Assembly: GCA_934645125.1 (NCBI GenBank)
Contig: CAKUDT010000087.1
Coordinates: forward strand, 1 to 6,427
Reading direction: 5' to 3'
DNA: 6,427 nt
Origin: an uncultured Eggerthellaceae bacterium
GTDB lineage: Bacteria > Actinomycetota > Coriobacteriia > Coriobacteriales > Eggerthellaceae
The first letter of the stretch is position 1. The number at the start of each line of letters is the position of its first letter. Made by a program: the position numbers and the translations under genes. Of this stretch, positions 1 through 5,590 are shown piece after piece. The notes beneath the pieces were generated by a model, which saw only the letters and a list, made by a program, of their open reading frames with translations, made no database searches and was not told the DNA's origin.

Positions 1-60
1 CCTACGCCTGAGGTTCCTGGCAGGCTGCGCCTGCATGACTTAATGCAACACTATTGCGTT

Positions 61-90
61 TTGAAATTCAATTCACCACAATTTTATGTT
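61..90 (+). promoter_or_regulatory. Candidate sigma70-type promoter for a small RNA
   Basis: TTGAAA at 61-66 matches the -35 consensus at 5 of 6 positions. TATGTT at 85-90 matches the -10 consensus at 4 of 6, and the spacer is 18 nt. The two boxes lie in an AT-rich island (about 50-100) that stands out from the GC-rich surroundings. Transcription would start near 97, just before the long hairpin at 104-220. No protein gene follows on this strand before the terminator-like hairpin at 244-279, so the promoter would serve a non-coding RNA. This is motif matching by eye only. Confidence 0.45.
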
Positions 91-96
91 GATGTT

Positions 97-279
97 CCAA
101 CAAAGCGATGGCGGCAAGGGAATGAGCCGACGTGCGACGCTTTGGATAAGTTGAGCGAGCCGCAAGCCCGAAGAAGCATTATCCAAGCGGAGTCCGTTCG
201 GCGAATCCCTTGCCGCCGCTGTCAGAGAGCGATGCGGGTCAGCAAACGCGAAACAGCTCCGCCGTTCCTTCGCGTTTTT
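97..279 (+). ncRNA. Candidate structured small RNA (about 180 nt), family unknown
   Basis: Positions 104-220 fold into a long rod-like imperfect hairpin. The basal stem pairs 110-121 with 206-217 (12 bp, perfect), extended by 104-106 with 218-220. After a small internal loop (122-125 / 203-205), 126-129 pairs with 199-202 and 130-132 with 195-197. Further in, 136-138 pairs with 192-194 and 142-149 with 179-186 (8 bp, perfect). The apical part (150-178) is weakly paired and purine-rich on its 3' side. A promoter-like element lies just upstream and a terminator-like hairpin with a T-run ends the unit at 279. Size and shape resemble 6S-type or other rod-shaped RNAs, but I see no signature of SRP RNA (GGAA tetraloop region), tmRNA, RNase P RNA or T-box. 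The 5' end is an estimate from the promoter. An open frame runs through the region on the + strand but has no recognisable protein features. Confidence 0.4.
244..279 (+). terminator. Intrinsic terminator-like hairpin, possibly bidirectional
   Basis: AAACGCGAA (244-252) pairs perfectly with TTCGCGTTT (269-277) around a 16-nt loop. On the + strand the 3' arm runs into TTTTT (275-279), as expected for rho-independent termination of the candidate small RNA. On the - strand the same stem lies 10 bp beyond the stop codon of the DUF6179-like gene (290) but is followed by only three Ts, so it could end the elp3 operon less efficiently. The large loop and partly AT stem reduce certainty. Confidence 0.5.
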
Positions 280-289
280 CCCGCAGCTT

Positions 290-1075
290 CTAATCTCCGA
301 AGTGGCGATGAATGGGCTCGTAAAGGTTGATGAGCAGGCCCTTATAATCGGGGCAAGCGCGCTTGAGCACTGCGATGCATTCCTTCGTGTCGAATTGTGC
401 GATGTATTGCGCTTCCTTCAGGCAGCGCACGAGCCACTCATGCACATAATCCACGCCTTGCAGCGTTTCGGGAACGGGGTCGTGCAGCGGATAGTCAATG
501 CTTACCGGCACGGCGAACGCGGCGAAGTACGTGTCGTAGACCTTGCGGAATTGTCCGATGCTTGCCAGCGTGTCGCGCAGCGCGATGTTCTTGATGGGCG
601 GCATGGTCAGGCAAACCTGGTTCCACAGCTCCATGGTATCGTCCACGCGGCGATTGATATCCTGAAGCCCCTGATGAAACAAGGTGTCCATATCATTGCT
701 TGCCAAGCGTGCCAGCGTTGCGGGGTCTTCCAAATCGTGCGCACGCAGCACGAAGCGAATAGAGTCCAGTAAATCATGCGCTTCAAGCGACGTAATAGAA
801 GCACTGCCGCCGCATGTATACAGACGGCATTGTTTCACGAACAGGCGCATAAGGCCATCTTGCACTTTGGCGGAAAGCGCGGCAAGGTCTTGTTTATCGA
901 TTGCTTGGTCGGCGGTTCGCAGAAGGGTGACGTTCGTGACCGCGTCCGCTACGTTGCAAGCGTTCTCCCTGGTGGAAGTCGTGTCAGTTGCCGCCGAAGT
1001 TGGCATTGTGGCTGCTGCCGCATCGTGTATTACGCCGTCTTGCGCATCCCTCACGTTTTCGCTATTCAAAGTCAT
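290..1075 (-). CDS. DUF6179-like protein, function unknown
   Basis: This 261-residue cytoplasmic protein has no signal peptide or membrane segment. Residues 1-60 are a low-complexity Ala/Thr/Asp-rich leader. Residues 74-112 (YTCGG, then LEAHDLLDSIRFVL) and 163-260 (RDTL, YDTYFAAF, VSIDYPL, LLINLYEP) match my memory of the DUF6179 family, in particular its 'DTL...YD..FAAH..P.SIDYPL' and terminal 'LLVNLFEP' blocks. No catalytic motif is evident and the family has no known function. I chose ATG 1075 over ATG 1117 because a purine-rich SD tract (GAGAAG, 1083-1088) lies 7 nt upstream, whereas 1117 has none. The start overlaps the end of the DUF6323-like gene by 14 nt, pointing to translational coupling. 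DUF6179 and DUF6323 genes typically sit next to each other, which supports both calls. It is the last gene of the elp3 operon. Confidence 0.75.
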   Translation of the reverse strand: MTLNSENVRDAQDGVIHDAAAATMPTSAATDTTSTRENACNVADAVTNVTLLRTADQAIDKQDLAALSAKVQDGLMRLFVKQCRLYTCGGSASITSLEAHDLLDSIRFVLRAHDLEDPATLARLASNDMDTLFHQGLQDINRRVDDTMELWNQVCLTMPPIKNIALRDTLASIGQFRKVYDTYFAAFAVPVSIDYPLHDPVPETLQGVDYVHEWLVRCLKEAQYIAQFDTKECIAVLKRACPDYKGLLINLYEPIHRHFGD

Positions 1076-1730
1076 CGTCCCACTTCTCTCCCTCAAAGCC
1101 CGGCGCGGTAATATCATCGACCCACTCGCTAGGGTCCCAGGGGCTTGTTATGGCCGCCGCAGCCGCATCGTCAAGCGCTTGCTGACCTTCTTCCATTGCC
1201 TGCGCGAACACTTCGCTTACGTTTTCCTCGAATTGCGGAACCTCTGTGGTCTGCGTCATGTCGGGAATTACTTCGCGCTGGCGTTCCTCGAGTGTGCCGG
1301 TCTGCGTATCGTACGCCTCCATGACCATGTCCAGCGTGCACGTGGCCAAAAGATCAACGGTTCCGCCTGCATCGCCATCGAACAGAAGGCGCATACCGTC
1401 GATGATCTCGTCATCGAAAACATCGACGCCCGCCTGTGCGCGCAGCTCGTAAAACTTCTCTTGCAGCGCACTCAGCGTGTCGGCGTAATTGAATTGCTCC
1501 AGGTAGGGCGAAGAAGCAAACCCTTCGATGACCTGAATGGTCCCAGAGGTGCCAAACTCCACGCGGTCGTGCGCATCCAGCAGCTGGCAGTGCGCAACGT
1601 CCAGTTCGTGGGCTTGTTCGCGCGTGAGCGAGAGCCCGAATTCCGCGGTATCCTTGTTGCAAGCCACAATTTGGTTTTCGCGTTCTTGCGCACCGCGGTC
1701 GGGCGCAAGCAAGTCGAAGATGCTACTCAT
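1062..1730 (-). CDS. DUF6323-like protein with acidic C-terminal extension
   Basis: This 222-residue soluble protein has no signal peptide. Residues 20-130 match the DUF6323 pattern as I recall it: a short leader, 'ACNKDTAEFGLSLT' (23-36), 'RVEFG' (56-60), 'SPYLEQFNYADTLSALQEKFY' region (74-94), 'DDEIIDGMRLLFDG' (106-119) and a closing '..LLA'. The family is uncharacterised. Residues 140-222 form an extra acidic, Gln/Glu/Asp-rich tail ending in WDDDFE, which looks intrinsically disordered and goes beyond the core as I remember it. I chose ATG 1730 over ATG 1775 because AAAGGA (1737-1742) sits 6 nt upstream. With this start the gene overlaps the 3' end of elp3 by 8 nt, so the two are probably translationally coupled. 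No enzymatic motif is visible, and a role as a partner of the DUF6179 protein is inference from the conserved pairing. Confidence 0.75.
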   Translation of the reverse strand: MSSIFDLLAPDRGAQERENQIVACNKDTAEFGLSLTREQAHELDVAHCQLLDAHDRVEFGTSGTIQVIEGFASSPYLEQFNYADTLSALQEKFYELRAQAGVDVFDDEIIDGMRLLFDGDAGGTVDLLATCTLDMVMEAYDTQTGTLEERQREVIPDMTQTTEVPQFEENVSEVFAQAMEEGQQALDDAAAAAITSPWDPSEWVDDITAPGFEGEKWDDDFE

Positions 1731-3558
1731 GTGCAATCCTTTTCGTTTGATAAAGGCCGTTTTCGCTTGTCGCAAATCCGAGCGAGCGATAATAGGCGCG
1801 CGTGCCCACGGCGCTGATCACGTTTATTTCGTCATAACCGGCACCGGCGGCAATTTCGCATGCCCGCGCGATGAGCTTTTTCCCCAGCCCCAGATGCTGC
1901 GCGTTTTGGGATTCGCCATCAATGTGCGCCGCGCGTCCATACACATGTACCTCGCGAATCATGGCTTGTCCAGGCAAAATGGGCGCTTCGGCGCCAAGCG
2001 TTGCCAAAGCGTTGCGCAGGGGAAGCGACAGGCGCAAAAAACCTGCCAGCTCGTTTTGCGGCGTGACCCACTGCAAGAAGAACTCGCGCGAAACCGACGT
2101 TTCATAAGGCACCACGTCAAGATGCAGCTCAGAGAGGTCGGTGGCCTTCCCCTTGATCTCGCGGTAGCGCATTTCTTGGATGCGTTCACTCGTTTTCGTG
2201 GCGGAAAGCTCGGCCAGCTGGCGCAAGTTCGTTTTCTTGTTGCCGGCAATAATGTCGTCGCTTGAAATGTCGCGGATCATGCGCGATATGCGACAGTACG
2301 CGGGTGTGGCGCATATGTCGTGTACCAAGATATCCAGCAGGTCTTCTTCGGTGTAAGCTTGCCATTCCCCCTGCTCATAAAGGCGTTCAAGCTGTGTTCC
2401 TTTGGTGAGCACGCACGGGTACACCTTGATTTCATCGGGAAGGAAGCGCTTGTCGGTCACGAATTGTCGGAAATCAGCTTTGTCGCGTTCGGGCGTTGAG
2501 CCGTAAAGGTTCACCATGAAATGCGTGTGCAGCTTGAAGCCGAACAGGCGCAACAGCGCAAAGGCGCGCTGGATTTCCTGGGTGCTGGTGGCCCGATGGT
2601 TCGCGGCCAGCACGGCAGGATCAAGGCTTTGGATGCCCATTTGGATTTTCGTGCAGCCGAAGCGCCGTGCGTGCGTGAGCGTTCGCGGCGTGATGGTGTC
2701 GGGGCGCGTTTCAATGACCAGGCCCACGCAACGGTGCTCGGCGGTTTCGTTTATGCGTTGCTGCTGTTCAAGCTCGCTGGACTCCGCGGTTTGCCACAAT
2801 GCCAAGCGTTGCCAAGGGCTGTCTTGCCCGTAGAGCATGCCGTGCGCTTCGTTGAACGTTATCGTACCTGCGTCAATGGCCGCCTGGGCAGGCGCAGCGA
2901 AGGCTTGCAGGGCTTCCTCGGTTTCGGGAATGCCTGCTTGTTCGTAGCGTTTACGCAGTTCATCTGCGTATTCGGGGGCGCCTTCGCCATTGTTGAGCGC
3001 ACGGAACAGCTGCGTCATGTACCAGTATTGGTAGCTCTCGGGGTAGTCGGTCCAGGTGCCGCCCAGCACAATAAGTTCTACTTTGTCGGTGGTGTGGCCC
3101 ATCTCGCGCAGGGCATGCAAACGTGCCGCGACCTGGAGGTACGGGTCAAAGAAATTACGCTCGGCGCGCTGGCAGGCGGGTTCGTTTGATAAGTAGCTTT
3201 TCGGCATGCGGATGTCGTTGGGGCAGTAGATGCAATTGCTTGAGCAGCCCCACGGCTTCGTGATGACCGTGATGGTGGCCACGCCCGAGCTGGTGCGGCG
3301 CGGCTTGATTTGCAGCAGCTGAACCAAGGCGCGCTCGGTTGTGGCGTCAATGTGCCAGCTTTCCCAGCGTGCGGGGTCGCTCGCCTTCGTTTTCAGGTAA
3401 TATGGCAGCAGCTTCTTTTTTGTGTAGAACTGCTCGCTTTGCCCCAGCGGCTTGTTGTAAGCGTGCAGCAAGCGCACAAGCTGGGCGGCGTCAAATGTTT
3501 CGCCCGTGGCGGCGGCGCGACGCAAGGCAGCGGCTATGTCTAAAATGATTTTTTCCAT
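1723..3558 (-). CDS. elp3: Elp3-type tRNA uridine-34 carboxymethyl synthase (radical SAM + GNAT)
   Basis: This 611-residue protein has the full Elp3 architecture. The radical SAM domain (about 90-395) carries the CX3CX2C cluster at C105, C109 and C112, followed by YCPN, SYLSNEP (121-127), NFFDPYLQV (135-143), LGGTW (165-169), VGLVIETRPD (278-287) and KIQMGIQSLD (304-313). The C-terminal GNAT/KAT domain (about 460-611) contains REIKG (466-470), IREVHVYG (534-541), the acetyl-CoA loop QHLGLGKK (554-561) and RAYYRSLGF (587-595). In the established eukaryotic and archaeal reaction, SAM chemistry and acetyl-CoA yield 5-carboxymethyluridine (cm5U) at the tRNA wobble position. The bacterial homologue from Dehalococcoides has been structurally studied and binds tRNA. 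Bacteria need no Elp1/2/4-6 subunits. It is the first gene of a - strand operon with the DUF6323/DUF6179 genes and lies 45 bp from a divergent Trm9-like methyltransferase. No SD is visible before ATG 3558. The lack of an SD and a TAAAAT box (3567-3572) just upstream hint at a very short or leaderless 5' end. Confidence 0.93.
   Translation of the reverse strand: MEKIILDIAAALRRAAATGETFDAAQLVRLLHAYNKPLGQSEQFYTKKKLLPYYLKTKASDPARWESWHIDATTERALVQLLQIKPRRTSSGVATITVITKPWGCSSNCIYCPNDIRMPKSYLSNEPACQRAERNFFDPYLQVAARLHALREMGHTTDKVELIVLGGTWTDYPESYQYWYMTQLFRALNNGEGAPEYADELRKRYEQAGIPETEEALQAFAAPAQAAIDAGTITFNEAHGMLYGQDSPWQRLALWQTAESSELEQQQRINETAEHRCVGLVIETRPDTITPRTLTHARRFGCTKIQMGIQSLDPAVLAANHRATSTQEIQRAFALLRLFGFKLHTHFMVNLYGSTPERDKADFRQFVTDKRFLPDEIKVYPCVLTKGTQLERLYEQGEWQAYTEEDLLDILVHDICATPAYCRISRMIRDISSDDIIAGNKKTNLRQLAELSATKTSERIQEMRYREIKGKATDLSELHLDVVPYETSVSREFFLQWVTPQNELAGFLRLSLPLRNALATLGAEAPILPGQAMIREVHVYGRAAHIDGESQNAQHLGLGKKLIARACEIAAGAGYDEINVISAVGTRAYYRSLGFATSENGLYQTKRIAHE
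1737..1742 (-). promoter_or_regulatory. Ribosome binding site of the DUF6323-like gene
   Basis: AAAGGA read on the - strand, 6 nt before ATG 1730, lies inside the last codons of elp3. It decides the start codon: the longer frame from 1775 would place this SD inside the gene and would overlap elp3 by 53 nt. Confidence 0.6.
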
Positions 3559-3603
3559 AACCGCACATTTTACAGGATTCTTTTGCAGGATTCGTGGGAG
3601 AGC
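3559..3603. promoter_or_regulatory. Compact divergent promoter region between elp3 and the methyltransferase
   Basis: Only 45 bp separate the two divergent start codons, so both promoters must overlap each other or extend into coding sequence. On the - strand TAAAAT (3567-3572) is a 5-of-6 match to the -10 box, 8 nt before ATG 3558, which would give an almost leaderless elp3 mRNA. I find no good -35 partner. On the + strand a second TAAAAT lies at 3541-3546, inside the first codons of elp3, and could serve the methyltransferase, again without a clear -35. Coordinated control of the two genes is plausible but inferred. Confidence 0.35.
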
Positions 3604-4638
3604 ATGGACGTTTCAACGGCAAACATACTAAATCGCACCACGCAGGCGTTTTACGCGTCGCAGGCGGAGTCGTTTTCGGCAACGAGGCAGAGTGCGTGGG
3701 CGGGCTGGCAGCGCGTTTTGGCTGATACGGGTTGGGAAGACGAAGGCGCGGACGGCGCGCTGCAGCGCGGCGAAGATGCGGACGACGTGATGTGCGCTGA
3801 CGCAGAGGAAGCCCGGCGCCATTCTGCTGGTGCTTCGGGTGATGGTGGGGGCACGCAACGCGGCAGTGCGTTGCGGTGCGGCGAGACGGAAGGCGCGGGC
3901 GCGTCTGTCGCACCGGTGCATCGCATTTTGGACGTAGCGTGTGGAAATGTTCGATTCAAGAGCTTCCTGGAAAGTGCGTTGCCGAACGCGACCTGGGATT
4001 ATCGTGCTGTTGATGCTTGCGAGCAGTTGGTCGGTGCGCCTGCGGGTGTTGTCTTCACGTCGTGCGATATCGTTTCGGCGCTTATCGAAGATCGCGCTTT
4101 GTCGTTTGTGTCCAGCGGTTCTAAGGGCGTGGGCGTCGCATTTGTTCCCGGTGGCTCCATAGGTGATGCACGCGAAGATGCGCCGTGCGAAGATGCAGCG
4201 TGCAGGGGTGCCGGTTCCGAAGGCGCGAACGTGGATCTGACCGTGTGCTTCGGGTTCTTCCATCACGTTCCAGGACGCATGGCGCGGGAGCGTTTGCTAC
4301 GTGCGCTTTGCGCGGCAACGGTTCCGGGCGGATTTGTTGCTGTGTCTCTATGGCGGTTCATGGATGAGCCCGGGCTGGCGAAAAAAACGCATGAGTCCCA
4401 CGCGGCCGCTTTAAAATACTTCGCTGAACAGGGATTATATTTGAATCTGGATGCGAATGACTACCTTTTAGGCTGGCAGCAGGCCAAGGGTATTTTCCGC
4501 TATTGTCACCATTTCGACGATGAGGAAGTGAAGGCGCTTGCGGCGTCGGTGAGCGATGTTGCACAGCTTACCGATTGCTTCCGCGCCGATGGGCGTACCG
4601 GCAGCTTGAACGAATATCTTGTCTTTCGCGTCCGCTAG
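3604..4638 (+). CDS. Trm9/ALKBH8-like class I SAM methyltransferase, probably tRNA-directed
   Basis: This is a 344-residue protein in ATG numbering. It opens with a helix containing FYASQAESFSATRQSAWAGW (16-35), close to the 'YdeIAphFs.TRy.pWp' start of Trm9/ALKBH8 methyltransferases. SAM motif I is ILDVACGNVRF (108-118). The post-I acidic region is YRAVDA (133-138), motif IV is VDLTVCFGFFHHVPG (210-224), and PGGFVAVSLWRF (241-252) follows. The C-terminal DYLLGWQQ plus RYCHHFDDEEVKAL (299-312) and closing NEYLVFRVR recall the 'GDV.VPW...RYYH.F..GEL...' end of Trm9. Two low-complexity Gly/Ala/Asp/Glu-rich insertions (about 43-105 and 158-209) interrupt the fold at loops. Trm9 methylates cm5U to mcm5U at tRNA position 34, and divergence from elp3 fits that role. 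Without a search it could be another SAM methyltransferase. The start is uncertain: ATG 3604 has GGAG only 3 nt away, while in-frame TTG 3583 has AGGA 5 nt away and would add 7 residues. Confidence 0.8.
   Translation: MDVSTANILNRTTQAFYASQAESFSATRQSAWAGWQRVLADTGWEDEGADGALQRGEDADDVMCADAEEARRHSAGASGDGGGTQRGSALRCGETEGAGASVAPVHRILDVACGNVRFKSFLESALPNATWDYRAVDACEQLVGAPAGVVFTSCDIVSALIEDRALSFVSSGSKGVGVAFVPGGSIGDAREDAPCEDAACRGAGSEGANVDLTVCFGFFHHVPGRMARERLLRALCAATVPGGFVAVSLWRFMDEPGLAKKTHESHAAALKYFAEQGLYLNLDANDYLLGWQQAKGIFRYCHHFDDEEVKALAASVSDVAQLTDCFRADGRTGSLNEYLVFRVR
4172..4201 (+). repeat. 15-bp tandem repeat inside a methyltransferase insertion
   Basis: Two adjacent 15-bp units (4172-4186 and 4187-4201) begin GCGAAGATGC and end CGT, and agree at 13 of 15 positions. 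They encode the repeated peptide EDAPC / EDAAC. The same 10-mer GCGAAGATGC occurs again at 3770-3779 in the other insertion of the same gene. A second shared word, GAAGGCGCG, occurs at 3742-3750, 3889-3897 and 4219-4227. The unit length is a multiple of three, so expansion or loss would keep the frame. Confidence 0.75.
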
Positions 4639-4776
4639 CATGCGGCGATAGCGAGCTTTTTCGCACTCGTTCGTTGTTTTGCGGAGGCGATTGTCCCTGC
4701 GCTTGTTCGTGAGTGGTTGTGGTGCGCGCGTTTTACGTTAACCGCCGTTGCTGATTGCGTTCTTCGCGTATTTTTG

Positions 4777-4805
4777 TTGTGCATTGCAGACTCGTCGCGT
4801 ATCTT
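4777..4805 (+). promoter_or_regulatory. Weak candidate promoter for thrH
   Basis: TTGTGC (4777-4782) and TATCTT (4800-4805) are separated by 17 nt, matching the -35 box at 3 of 6 and the -10 box at 4 of 6 positions. A start near 4812 would give a leader of about 170 nt containing all three inverted repeats. It is the best pair I found in the region, but weak. Confidence 0.22.
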
Positions 4806-4818
4806 CTTTGCATTTGTG

Positions 4819-4836
4819 TCAGCATATCCGTGCTGA
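4819..4836. promoter_or_regulatory. Perfect 6-6-6 inverted repeat (operator-like or leader hairpin)
   Basis: TCAGCA (4819-4824), spacer TATCCG, then TGCTGA (4831-4836) form a perfect dyad. It lies just after the weak promoter candidate, so it could be a regulator binding site or a small RNA hairpin. The sequence alone cannot distinguish these. Confidence 0.35.
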
Positions 4837-4932
4837 TGGCCAGTTTATTCGCCCGTTTGCGGGTATTGGTGATGCGTTTCGTGCGATGAGTTTCACAATG
4901 GACGCTGGTTTATCGAACGGCATCATCGAAAT

Positions 4933-4954
4933 GCGGCGATGTTTTTTGCGCCGC
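4933..4954 (+). promoter_or_regulatory. GC-rich hairpin in the thrH leader
   Basis: GCGGCG (4933-4938) pairs with CGCCGC (4949-4954) around a 10-nt loop that contains six Ts. It ends 17 nt before the thrH SD. The T-run is in the loop, not after the stem, so it does not look like a terminator. It may affect translation or mRNA stability. Confidence 0.35.
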
Positions 4955-4984
4955 GTAAAGCAGATAAAGATAGGGGCATAAGGT

Positions 4985-5584
4985 ATGAATATTGTTTGTT
5001 TGGATCTGGAGGGCGTTACCGCGCCAGAGATTTGGATTGAATTCGCGGAAGCTACGGGCATTCCCGAGCTGCGAAAGACCACGCGCGATGAACCCGATTA
5101 CGACAAACTCATGCAGTATCGTCTTGCCATTTTGAAAGAGCATGGGCTGGGGCTTAAGGAAATTCAGCAGACCATTGCAGGTATTGATCTTTTGCCGGGT
5201 GCTCGTGAGTTTATGGATGAGCTACGTTCGTTTGCCCAGGTCATCATCTTGAGCGACACGTTTGAGGAATTTGCTCGTCCTCTTATGGAAAAGCTGGGTT
5301 ACCCCACTATTTTCTGCCATCAGCTCGTGGTTGCCGAAAATGGTGAAATCACTGGCTATAAACTGCGCACCGATGACCAGAAGTACAAGGCGGTTCGTGC
5401 GTTTCAGTCTTTGGGCTTCGATACCATTGCTGCTGGTGACAGCTACAACGATGTACGCATGATTCAAAATTCCAAGGCCGGTGCGCTTTTCCGCACGACC
5501 GATGCGCTCAAAGAGCAGTATCCAGAGATTCCTGCGTTGGAAACGTATCAGGAGCTTTTGGAGTTCATTCGCGCGAACTGGTAA
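4985..5584 (+). CDS. thrH: ThrH: phosphoserine phosphatase / homoserine phosphotransferase
   Basis: This 199-residue HAD-superfamily enzyme is close to the length of characterised ThrH proteins (about 205). HAD motif I is DLEGV (D7 nucleophile, E9 in place of the usual second Asp), which is typical of ThrH. Motif II is ILSDT (S90), motif III is the Lys in DDQKYK (K133 or K135), and motif IV is GDSYNDVRMI (151-160), binding Mg2+. The cap region (about 17-75) includes PEIWIEFAEATGIPEL. ThrH, described in Pseudomonas, dephosphorylates phosphoserine and can move the phosphate to homoserine, linking serine and threonine synthesis in the cytoplasm. The start is supported by AGGGG (4972-4976) 8 nt upstream. 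It stands alone, after a 346-bp gap and 6 bp from the stop of a convergent gene, with no serine or threonine pathway genes in the window. Substrate preference cannot be read from the sequence. Confidence 0.93.
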   Translation: MNIVCLDLEGVTAPEIWIEFAEATGIPELRKTTRDEPDYDKLMQYRLAILKEHGLGLKEIQQTIAGIDLLPGAREFMDELRSFAQVIILSDTFEEFARPLMEKLGYPTIFCHQLVVAENGEITGYKLRTDDQKYKAVRAFQSLGFDTIAAGDSYNDVRMIQNSKAGALFRTTDALKEQYPEIPALETYQELLEFIRANW

Positions 5585-5590
5585 ATCTTG

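Larger units (their letters stand above)
4639..4984. other. 346-bp intergenic region upstream of thrH
   Basis: No supportable protein gene lies here. A 77-codon frame on the + strand starting with TTG 4748 ends just before thrH but has no recognisable features. I find no convincing terminator for the methyltransferase: the best candidate, GCGA/TCGC around a T-rich loop at 4651-4664, is only a 4-bp stem. The region is T-rich on the + strand and holds three small inverted repeats: 4819-4836, 4852-4863 and 4933-4954. It therefore probably serves as promoter plus long 5' leader of thrH. Confidence 0.5.

Noticed and set aside
20..34. GCAGGC/GCCTGC hairpin at the left edge as a terminator of an upstream gene
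   Set aside because: The 6-bp stem has a 3-nt loop and no T-tract on either side, and the upstream context is outside the window.
150..178. Resemblance of the hairpin apex (GAAGAAGCA) to the SRP RNA GGAAG..AGCA loop
   Set aside because: The invariant GGAA tetraloop with its flanking UCC/GGA stem is missing, and SRP RNA is too conserved for such divergence.
1..330. Open + strand frame across the left edge (ATG at 43)
   Set aside because: The translation is compositionally odd with no family resemblance. The frame covers the promoter and long hairpin and overlaps the end of the DUF6179-like gene. A C-terminal fragment of an upstream gene cannot be fully excluded.
684..1817. 377-codon + strand frame opposite the DUF genes
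   Set aside because: It is antisense to two recognisable, SD-equipped, overlapping genes and its translation resembles nothing. It is a by-product of GC-rich codon use.
2521..3189. 222-codon + strand frame inside elp3
   Set aside because: It is antisense to the conserved radical SAM domain and has no recognisable motifs.
4748..4981. 77-codon + strand frame ending just before thrH
   Set aside because: It has a TTG start without a good SD, no recognisable features, and it overlaps hairpins in the leader.
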